NCBI GenBank assembly: GCA_947624925.1
Contig: CANQMG010000033.1
Location: forward strand, 1-15,140
Origin: an uncultured Clostridia bacterium
Lineage (GTDB): Bacteria; Bacillota; Clostridia; TANB77; CAG-508
DNA length: 15,140 nt
Reading direction: 5' to 3'
The position numbers were made by a program, and so were the translations under genes. Below, one piece after another: positions 1-5,001 of the stretch (within the stretch, counting starts at the first letter, position 1; each line of letters begins with the position of its first letter). The notes beneath the pieces were generated by a model. It did no database searches, was not told the origin of the DNA, and saw only the letters and a program-made list of their open reading frames with translations.

Positions 1-842
1 TAATGAGAGAGAACATAATAAAACACGCAGAAACTGCAGTAAACCAGTATCAAATAGAGGCAGAAAAAGAGGCAATAGAATTAGCATATGAAGAATATGT
101 AATGGATGGATTAAATGATAAAAATGCAGGATTAAATATGGAAGGACAGGCAACAGTAACTGACCACCAAGATGAAGATGGAAATAATAATGGTTGGAAT
201 GTAAAATTTGAAAATTCAGGAAATGAATATATAGTAGACAAATATAGAAATATAACAGGACCAGGGTCAGGAACAGGAACAGGCCCAGAACCAGAACCAG
301 GATCAGGATCAGGATCAGGATCAGCAACACCAACAGAAGGAAATAAAATTCATTTAGGAGATTCAGTTAATAATTTAGAATTTAATGATTTATCTAAATT
401 AGAAATAGCAAATGATGTAAAAATGCAAGAAATAGTAATACTTTCCGGAAATACCTCTTATGCAATATTAATAGAAAATGACTCGATTATAAATGGAAAT
501 GGTAAGGGAGTTTGCGTTGGACTAAATATTCTTGAAAATGGTTCTAATTATAATTCATATTATTATTTTTCAGATGGTGATTTTCGAAAATCAATGAGTG
601 AAAATGAAAATTATGATTATTGGTTTAATTCTGAGAGTAATAAAACTGATTGGCTGAAAGAAATGTTTATTTCTTCCAGTGATCCAAATCCTGGTAATTA
701 TCCATTTAGTGGAACGATTGTAGGAATACTTGATGAAGAAAATAAAAAATATGCATTAGATGATTCATGTCCTCAAACTAATAAAATATTTATAGAAGAG
801 TTTCGGTCAGAGTTTGGGTTGTCAAGAAGATCAAAACATTGA
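1..842 (+). CDS. Type IV pilin-like protein, 5' end outside window, 3' end probably frameshifted
   Basis: The frame is open from the window edge. An ATG at position 3 has no ribosome site and sits where pilin-like proteins of Clostridia read GENGII just after the N-terminal membrane helix (here RENIIKHAETAV), so the true start is probably upstream. The next ~35 residues (QIEAEKEAIELAYEEYVM) form the amphipathic helix continuation typical of the family. A Gly/Pro/Ser/Thr linker follows at bases 258-329, then an unrecognised ~170-residue C-terminal domain rich in Asn, Ser and Tyr with one Cys in DSCPQTN. I infer a surface or pseudopilin-like role; the diagnostic prepilin leader is not visible. 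The last codons include CGG, GGG and TTG, unusual here, and end in an Arg-rich tail, while another frame continues convincingly to 894. It could instead be an unrelated secreted protein. Confidence 0.6.
   Translation, partial: MRENIIKHAETAVNQYQIEAEKEAIELAYEEYVMDGLNDKNAGLNMEGQATVTDHQDEDGNNNGWNVKFENSGNEYIVDKYRNITGPGSGTGTGPEPEPGSGSGSGSATPTEGNKIHLGDSVNNLEFNDLSKLEIANDVKMQEIVILSGNTSYAILIENDSIINGNGKGVCVGLNILENGSNYNSYYYFSDGDFRKSMSENENYDYWFNSESNKTDWLKEMFISSSDPNPGNYPFSGTIVGILDEENKKYALDDSCPQTNKIFIEEFRSEFGLSRRSKH
300..323 (+). repeat. In-frame hexanucleotide repeat (GGATCA)x4
   Basis: Four exact GGATCA units encode Gly-Ser-Gly-Ser within the linker of the pilin-like protein. Degenerate GGAACA and CCAGAA units precede them. 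The unit is six bases, so copy-number change would alter linker length by two residues per unit without breaking the frame. Confidence 0.85.
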
Positions 843-894
843 AGTTGAATCTCAATTTTCTGATATTATTAGTTGGCAAGTTACTAATAAATAA
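796..894 (+). other. Displaced 3' coding end of the pilin-like gene in another frame
   Basis: The frame beginning at 796 is open to a TAA at 892-894 and reads, from 823, QEDQNIEVESQF followed by SDIISWQVTNK. Its codons (GAA, GAT, CAA, ATT, AAT, AAA) match the style of the genome better than the overlapping end of the annotated frame. Its stop abuts the first base of the terminator hairpin at 894, where a gene end is expected. It also supplies a second Cys (GCQ, about 820), which could pair with the upstream Cys as in pilin C-terminal loops. The frame is blocked upstream by TAG at 793-795, so the shift would lie between about 796 and 840. A sequencing error, a real mutation or recoding could each explain it. 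Confidence 0.5.
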
Positions 895-932
895 TCTCAA
901 AAAGGCAAGTATTATACTTGCCTTTTTGAGAT
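894..932. terminator. Bidirectional intrinsic terminator
   Basis: A perfect inverted repeat has arms 894-912 and 914-932 with GGCAAG/CTTGCC cores and AAAAA/TTTTT outer parts. T-rich sequence follows on both strands (ATTTTAT on plus, ATTATTTATT on minus). It lies between converging genes and can end both. Confidence 0.93.
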
Positions 933-935
933 ATT

Positions 936-1373
936 TTATAAAAAATTCTTTAAATTTTCTACACTTTCTTCTTGCATAGCTACAAAATCATTTAATATCT
1001 TTTTTATATTACCCTCAACATTATCAGCCTTATGATTAAGCAATTTTCTTCCTTCAATAATACCCATTGTAGTTCCTTGAATTAAAAGTTCAGAAATTTT
1101 TGAATTACTGTTATCATTCATAGTATTAAATTGAACACCCATCCAAGTCATTAATTCATCTTTTTTCGTAGTTGTTTTTGGCTCTTCATGAATATCATTA
1201 TAAATAGAATTTACTCTATTTATAATGTTTGTATATTGGTTGTCCTGATGACGTAATTCTTGCATAAGTCTATCATCTGATACTTTTTTTGCTACACATA
1301 AGATAGCATTTGTTCCCATTTGAGCACCTTTTGAAATTTCATCTAAAATTTTTTTATTTTCATTTTCTTCCAT
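936..1373 (-). CDS. Conserved small all-helical protein, function unknown
   Basis: This is a 145-residue soluble protein with no signal peptide or membrane segment. The ATG at 1373 is chosen because GGAGGT lies eight bases upstream on the minus strand. The protein looks like two related helical hairpins: residues 9-58 (EISKGAQMG, then DDRLMQEL and a helix ending near NRVNSI) and residues 92-145 (ISELLIQGTTMGI, then a helix ending NLKNFL). The G-x-x-M-G turn occurs in both halves. From memory, proteins with the LIQG-TMGI motif are common in Clostridia as uncharacterised, ferritin-like bundles, but I see no clear metal-ligand set (Glu/His motif) and assign no reaction. It is divergent from lexA; the 140 bases between the starts are nearly pure A/T. 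Its 3' end runs into the shared terminator. Confidence 0.85.
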   Translation of the reverse strand: MEENENKKILDEISKGAQMGTNAILCVAKKVSDDRLMQELRHQDNQYTNIINRVNSIYNDIHEEPKTTTKKDELMTWMGVQFNTMNDNSNSKISELLIQGTTMGIIEGRKLLNHKADNVEGNIKKILNDFVAMQEESVENLKNFL

Positions 1374-1453
1374 AAATAAAACCTCCAAAATAAAACTATA
1401 AATAGTATTTGCAAAAAAAATTAAAAAATACTAAATAAAATAAAAAAATTTGT

Positions 1454-1482
1454 TTGACATTTTTTTGTTCGTATGATATTAT
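1454..1482 (+). promoter_or_regulatory. Sigma-A promoter of lexA
   Basis: TTGACA (1454-1459), a 17-base spacer and TATTAT (1477-1482), preceded by TG one base upstream as in an extended -10. A single LexA half-site, GTTCG (1467-1471), lies in the spacer, but the partner half is not recognisable, so autoregulation is plausible but not shown. Confidence 0.8.
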
Positions 1483-1513
1483 GTATAAAAAAAGAAATAG
1501 GGAGTTGATTAAT

Positions 1514-2170
1514 TTGAAGAAAAAAGACCCAAATTCAATAAATAGGAGAGAAAAAGCAATAATATCATTTATTGAAAAACAAACAATTACAAATGGATAT
1601 CCACCATCTGTTAGAGAAATAGGAAAAGCAGTTGGATTAAAATCTACAGCAACAGTACATGGATATTTAGCAAAACTTGAGCAAAAAGGATACATAAAGA
1701 AAGAGTCTCAAAAAGGAAGAACACTTAGATTACTTAAAGGTGTTAAGGGAGAAAGTATAGAAAATAACCCTAAAAAAGATTTCTATACAGGAAAAGAGAT
1801 GGTTGAAGTTCCTGTTATTGGCAAAATAACAGCAGGTGCACCTATACTTGCTGTTGAAAATGTAACAGATACTTTTCCAATTCCAATAGATTTCGTAGGA
1901 AATTGTGAGAGCTTTATGCTTACTGTTAGAGGCGAAAGTATGATTGAAGCTGGAATTTTAGACGGAGATTATATCTTAGTAAAAAAACAAAATACAGCAA
2001 ACAATGGAGAAATTGTTGTTGCTTTAATAGAAGATGAGGCAACAGTAAAAACATTCTATAAAGAAAAAGACCATATAAGGTTACAGCCAGAAAATTCTAC
2101 AATGGATCCTATTATAGTCCCAGATTGTAAAATACTTGGAAAAGTAGGCGGTGTATTTAGAAAAATTTGA
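1514..2170 (+). CDS. lexA: LexA SOS repressor / self-cleaving protease
   Basis: LexA represses DNA-damage genes and cleaves itself when stimulated by RecA filaments. The protein has 218 residues from TTG at 1514, chosen because GGAG lies nine bases upstream (1501-1504) and the earlier in-frame TTG and ATG fall in or next to the promoter. The N-terminal winged helix-turn-helix is about residues 8-70 (YPPSVREIGKAVGL, then STATVHGYLAKLEQKGYI). The hinge carries the cleavage site Ala107-Gly108 in KITAGAP. The C-terminal S24 peptidase domain has nucleophile Ser142 (RGESMIEAGILDGD) and general-base Lys179 (EDEATVKTF). All residues needed for autoproteolysis are present and the length is normal. No terminator follows; its stop codon overlaps the next promoter, so read-through into the wall hydrolase gene is likely. 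Confidence 0.97.
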   Translation: MKKKDPNSINRREKAIISFIEKQTITNGYPPSVREIGKAVGLKSTATVHGYLAKLEQKGYIKKESQKGRTLRLLKGVKGESIENNPKKDFYTGKEMVEVPVIGKITAGAPILAVENVTDTFPIPIDFVGNCESFMLTVRGESMIEAGILDGDYILVKKQNTANNGEIVVALIEDEATVKTFYKEKDHIRLQPENSTMDPIIVPDCKILGKVGGVFRKI

Positions 2171-2195
2171 CATTAATAGAAAAGTATGTTATAAT
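2167..2195 (+). promoter_or_regulatory. Consensus sigma-A promoter of the wall hydrolase gene
   Basis: TTGACA (2167-2172), 17 bases, TATAAT (2190-2195), with TG one base upstream of the -10. Both hexamers are exact consensus. The -35 overlaps the lexA stop codon (TGA 2168-2170). Transcription should start near 2202. Confidence 0.9.
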
Positions 2196-2202
2196 ATAAT
2201 AG

Positions 2203-2988
2203 TTGCTCTACTTAAAAGGAGGAATTATTATAGAGTATGAATCGAATAACATATTACCAATTAAGAAATTGTTTATAGCAATTATAATCATAATTTCAAT
2301 TATTTTATTTGGTAATATAGCATATGCAAAAGAAGAAAGCTTAAATGATAGGATAAAAGAAATTGAACTAGAAGATAATATAGACGTAAGTAAATTAAAT
2401 AGAACTGAAAACGAAATATATACAAGATATTCAAGACAAATAGAAACAACATCAAGAAGTGGAGAAACAAGGCAAGAATTGCCAGAAGAAAAAGAAGAAA
2501 AGCAATACAAAAAGTTAAAAGATGTTAAAATAAGTGTCGGAATGAATTTGAGTATTAGAACTGGACTATCAAAAGAAGATTTTATAAAAGTTATAAAAAA
2601 TGTAAAGCAAGACAAAACAAACTTCTTTTATGAAAATGCAGGTTTAATATATGATTTATGTGAAAAATATGAAATAAATGAGATATTCTTTTGTGGATTG
2701 ATAGCATCAGAATCAGGATGGAATATTGCATCAAATCATAGAAAAACACATAACTATATAAGCCTTATGTCAAACGGAAAATTAATATATTATTCTACTA
2801 CAAAAGAAGGATTAGAAGTAGCTGCAAAAAAATTGCATACTAATTATTTAACACCAGGTGGAAAATTCTATCATGGAAAAACATTAGCAGGAGTAAAAAC
2901 AAGTTTCTGCCCAGCATCAAAAACATGGGTAAATCTTGTATATAACAGTATGAGTCAAATAATGACAGCAGTAAATAAAATTAAATAG
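2203..2988 (+). CDS. Secreted glucosaminidase-type cell-wall hydrolase, start codon unusual
   Basis: Numbered from TTG at 2203, the protein has Lys20-22, a hydrophobic segment (23-39) and a likely signal-peptidase site AYA|KEE (after 42), then a charged linker (45-110) and a glucosaminidase-like domain (about 125-260). The domain contains LIASESGWN, whose Glu170 is the expected catalytic acid of the lysozyme-like fold, and later SFCPASKTWVNLVYNSM. The family cleaves N-acetylglucosaminyl bonds in peptidoglycan outside the membrane. The start is uncertain. TTG 2203 lies at the predicted transcription start and has no ribosome site, whereas a strong AAGGAGG (2216-2222) lies inside the frame, seven bases before ATA at 2230. 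The ATG at 2237 is out of frame and closes after 13 codons. Translation from ATA would give MEYESNNILPIKK. A terminator follows directly. Confidence 0.82.
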   Translation: MLYLKGGIIIEYESNNILPIKKLFIAIIIIISIILFGNIAYAKEESLNDRIKEIELEDNIDVSKLNRTENEIYTRYSRQIETTSRSGETRQELPEEKEEKQYKKLKDVKISVGMNLSIRTGLSKEDFIKVIKNVKQDKTNFFYENAGLIYDLCEKYEINEIFFCGLIASESGWNIASNHRKTHNYISLMSNGKLIYYSTTKEGLEVAAKKLHTNYLTPGGKFYHGKTLAGVKTSFCPASKTWVNLVYNSMSQIMTAVNKIK

Positions 2989-2992
2989 AGCA

Positions 2993-3021
2993 AAAAAACG
3001 CACAGAATATGTGCGTTTTTT
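2993..3021 (+). terminator. Intrinsic terminator after the wall hydrolase gene
   Basis: CGCACA (2999-3004) pairs with TGTGCG (3010-3015) around GAATA, flanked by A6 (2993-2998) and a T6 run (3016-3021). Confidence 0.92.
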
Positions 3022-3184
3022 CATATGTAAAATTAGCTAAAATTTTAATATAAAGAATTACAAAAATCTATTTACAAAATTAATCAAAAATGATATATTA
3101 GCTTTAGTAATTTATCGAATATAAATGAAGAAAAATGTATTAATCATAAAAATGTCGAAAATTGTAAAAAATTTTAATTATATA
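3022..3184. other. A/T-rich intergenic stretch with Spo0A-box-like sites
   Basis: No gene is supported here. A 27-codon frame from ATG 3125 has no ribosome site. TGTCGAA at 3153-3159 matches the Spo0A-box consensus exactly, and TATCGAA at 3113-3119 differs at one base; they lie 40 bases apart and about 30 and 70 bases upstream of the next -35. Apart from these sites the sequence is low-complexity A/T. Confidence 0.4.
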
Positions 3185-3213
3185 TTGACTTTAACCAATA
3201 CGTAATATAAAAT
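3185..3213 (+). promoter_or_regulatory. Sigma-A-like promoter of the repeat-bearing leader
   Basis: TTGACT (3185-3190), 17 bases, TAAAAT (3208-3213), each one base from consensus. It is placed correctly for the ribosome site at 3237 and is the only convincing promoter seen upstream of the surface-protein genes. Confidence 0.6.
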
Positions 3214-3252
3214 TTTAAAAAAACAAAAGTAAAAATAAGGAGGAAAAAGTGA

Positions 3253-3303
3253 ATGAAACAGGAAAACATTGGGGCTGTACACACACACACACACACACAC
3301 TAA
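3253..3303 (+). CDS. Short leader reading frame containing a dinucleotide repeat, closed early in this register
   Basis: AAGGAGG (3237-3243) stands nine bases before ATG 3253, an excellent initiation site. The frame reads MKQENIGAV, then alternating His and Thr codons from the repeat, and stops at TAA 3301-3303 after 16 residues. Another frame opens exactly through the repeat and runs to TAA 3395-3397. With one more AC unit the ATG would join that frame and give 48 residues, the added part beginning TNLFKKYIESIPPVLL. With one unit fewer it would close at TAG 3321-3323 after 22 residues. I recognise no family in the longer peptide. It may be a regulatory leader rather than a functional product. 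It has its own promoter before it and a terminator that overlaps the long-register stop. Confidence 0.5.
   Translation: MKQENIGAVHTHTHTH
3279..3300 (+). repeat. (AC)11 dinucleotide microsatellite
   Basis: Eleven uninterrupted AC units follow GGGGCTGT. Pure dinucleotide tracts of this length are rare in bacteria outside phase-variable genes. It lies 26 bases after a well-placed ATG, so slipped-strand gain or loss of one unit shifts the reading frame. Confidence 0.97.
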
Positions 3304-3397
3304 TCTTTTTAAAAAATATATAGAAAGTATCCCTCCGGTATTATTAAGCAAGAATGGTAAAATTACCTACATAAATTTAGGATACATAGAACAATAA
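3299..3397 (+). other. Out-of-register continuation of the leader frame
   Basis: The frame is open from after TGA 3254-3256 to TAA 3395-3397. The part after the repeat encodes about 32 residues ending ITYINLGYIEQ. Its stop lies in the loop of the following terminator hairpin. It has no start of its own and would be translated only if the repeat had 12 units (or 9, 15 and so on). Confidence 0.45.
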
Positions 3398-3414
3398 ACT
3401 ATGTATCATTTTTG
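3381..3414 (+). terminator. Intrinsic terminator or attenuator in the surface-gene leader
   Basis: GATACATAG (3381-3389) pairs perfectly with CTATGTATC (3399-3407) around a nine-base loop, followed by ATTTTTG. The stem is only moderately stable (three G-C pairs), which suits conditional read-through. It stands between the leader promoter and the gene at 3503. Confidence 0.72.
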
Positions 3415-3443
3415 TACAAAAAAATAAAATTAGAAAATATATC

Positions 3444-3484
3444 AGGAGGTGATGAATAAACAAACATCAAGAACAAAAATATAA
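3444..3484 (+). other. Very strong ribosome-binding sequence with only a 10-codon frame
   Basis: AGGAGGTGAT (3444-3453) is complementary to ten bases of the usual 16S rRNA 3' end. The only ATG it touches (3452) lies two bases after AGGAGG, too close for normal initiation, and heads MNKQTSRTKI before TAA 3482-3484. GTG 3449 overlaps the site itself. It may be a standby ribosome site, a leader peptide or a remnant of a lost gene start. Confidence 0.35.
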
Positions 3485-3502
3485 AGAAAGGGGTAAAAAA
3501 CT

Positions 3503-4981
3503 ATGGAAGGAAATAAAACTGAAAATACTAAAAAGAGTAATCGTACTCTAATTATCATAGCAATCCTAGTTCTTCTTATTATTATTCTAATATTATTTTT
3601 TATATTCTCTGGAAAAACATATGAAGTAACCTTCAATAGTAATGGAGGCAGTTATATAGAGGCAGTAAAAGTAAAAAAGAATGATAAAGTAGAAGAGCCA
3701 ATAAGGCCAATAAAAGAAGGATATATATTTGCAGGTTGGTATTACTTAGATGAGCTATATGATTTTGATACACCAGTAACACAAGATATGACATTAGAGG
3801 CCGAGTGGGCAGTACAAGGATATGCAGAAGTTAGTGGAATATCATTAAGTGAAACACAACTAACATTAACTCCAGATTCTACAGCAGTTCTAGTAGCGAC
3901 ATTATTTCCAGAAAATGCAAAACAAGTTAAATTAATATGGACATCAAGTGATGAAGAAATTGCAACAGTTGATGAAAACGGAAATATAAAAGCATTAAAA
4001 GAAGGAAATGCAGATATTACAGTAACAACAGAAGACGGAAAATACAAAGCAAAATGTACAATTACAATAACACAAGATGCAATACCAGTAGATGGAATAT
4101 CAATAAGTGGAGCAAAAGAAGTAAGAGTTGGAGGAAAAATAAAGTTAACAGCAACAGTAACACCAGAAGATGCAACAAATAAAAGCGTTATATGGAAAAG
4201 TAGCAATCCATATGTAGCAAAAGTAGATAAAAATGGAAATGTAACAGGACTAAAAGCAGGAAAAGTTACAATAACTGTAAAAACAGCAGATGGAGGTTAT
4301 GAGGCTACATATACAATAACTGTAAAGGCAAATACAAGTAGTAATAATAATCAAAACGGTAATAGCAATAATGACAAGCCAAGTACACCAAGTACACCAA
4401 ACACTCCAAATACTCCAAGCAAACCAAGTAATCCAAGTACGCCAGATAATCCAGAAGAAAAACCATCAATAGTTGAGCCAACTGGAATTAAAATTTCAGG
4501 ACCAACAACAGTAGAAGTAGGCTCATCAATAACACTAACAGCAACAGTAACACCAAATGAGGCAGCAAATAAAAGCGTAGCATGGAGTAGTAGTGATGAA
4601 AAAATTGCAACAGTGGAAAATGGAAAAGTAACAGGAAAATCAGCAGGAACAGTAACAATAACAGCAAAAACAGTTAATGGAAAAACAGATACATACAAAG
4701 TTACAGTAAAGGCTAAAGATGTACCACAACCACCTAAAGAAGATACATACTCTATAGTATTCACAAGAATAAGACAAGAAGGTACAAATAATGTTATGCA
4801 ATACACATATGTTGTATACAAAAATGAAAGTAGTTTTTCAGGATACTTAGGATTTGAATGTGGTGGTGTTAAAACTGCAAAGGGAACAAAAAATGTTTCT
4901 CTAAAAAGTGAAGACACAAGTGCAACATTAACATTAGATAATGGAAGTACTGTAACAGCAACAGTAACATATAAGAACTAA
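3503..4981 (+). CDS. N-terminally anchored surface protein with B-repeat and three Big_2 domains
   Basis: 492 residues; AAAGGGG ends nine bases before the ATG. A short basic cytoplasmic tail (KK, R within residues 10-14) precedes one membrane helix (15-36) with no signal-peptidase site, so the rest should face outward. Next comes a Listeria-Bacteroides B-repeat (Flg_new) at 39-103 (TYEVTFNSNGGS, GYIFAGWY, LEAEW). Three bacterial Ig-like Big_2 domains follow, about 109-190, 195-275 and 327-403, each with ATV-P, a W-S-S-based strand (WTSSDEEIATVD, WKSSNPYVAKVD, WSSSDEKIATVE) and a G-x-x-x-x-T-V strand. An Asn then Pro-Ser-Thr linker (276-325) separates the second and third. The last ~80 residues are unrecognised and hold one Cys (453). 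These folds usually mediate adhesion or spacing at the cell surface; the ligand is unknown. No LPXTG motif is present. It is followed after 20 bases by the next gene, so an operon is likely. Confidence 0.9.
   Translation: MEGNKTENTKKSNRTLIIIAILVLLIIILILFFIFSGKTYEVTFNSNGGSYIEAVKVKKNDKVEEPIRPIKEGYIFAGWYYLDELYDFDTPVTQDMTLEAEWAVQGYAEVSGISLSETQLTLTPDSTAVLVATLFPENAKQVKLIWTSSDEEIATVDENGNIKALKEGNADITVTTEDGKYKAKCTITITQDAIPVDGISISGAKEVRVGGKIKLTATVTPEDATNKSVIWKSSNPYVAKVDKNGNVTGLKAGKVTITVKTADGGYEATYTITVKANTSSNNNQNGNSNNDKPSTPSTPNTPNTPSKPSNPSTPDNPEEKPSIVEPTGIKISGPTTVEVGSSITLTATVTPNEAANKSVAWSSSDEKIATVENGKVTGKSAGTVTITAKTVNGKTDTYKVTVKAKDVPQPPKEDTYSIVFTRIRQEGTNNVMQYTYVVYKNESSFSGYLGFECGGVKTAKGTKNVSLKSEDTSATLTLDNGSTVTATVTYKN
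4379..4450 (+). repeat. Nine-base repeats encoding a Pro-Ser-Thr linker
   Basis: Eight units of the form CCA-AGT-ACA (with AAC/ACT/AAT/AAA variants) encode P-S-T, P-N-T, P-S-K, P-S-N and P-D-N. They form an extended, probably glycosylatable, spacer between the second and third Ig-like domains. The units are in frame. Confidence 0.85.
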
Positions 4982-5001
4982 GGGAAAGGAGAGAAAAATA
5001 G

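Noticed and set aside
1404..1434. Inverted repeat around TAGTATTT / AAATACTA between the divergent genes
   Set aside because: A short A/T-only stem with a long loop, expected by chance in such sequence; no clear operator role.
1458..1471. Full LexA operator (CGAAC-N4-GTTCG) in the lexA promoter
   Set aside because: Only the right half, GTTCG at 1467-1471, is present; the left half reads CATTT.
2237..2278. ATG 2237 as start of a separate small gene
   Set aside because: It closes after 13 codons, is 14 bases from the ribosome site and has no recognisable product.
3125..3205. 27-codon reading frame beginning MKKNVLIIKM
   Set aside because: It has no ribosome site and overlaps the -35 of the leader promoter. 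Its composition is what random A/T-rich DNA would give.
3022..3240. Riboswitch or structured non-coding RNA before the surface genes
   Set aside because: No conserved G/C-containing stems or known aptamer core could be seen; the sequence is low-complexity A/T apart from the listed sites.
4351..4917. Long minus-strand frame opposite the Big_2 gene, and similar antisense frames opposite the large secreted protein
   Set aside because: They mirror the Thr/Val/Lys-rich codon pattern of the plus-strand genes, lack ribosome sites and have no recognisable content.
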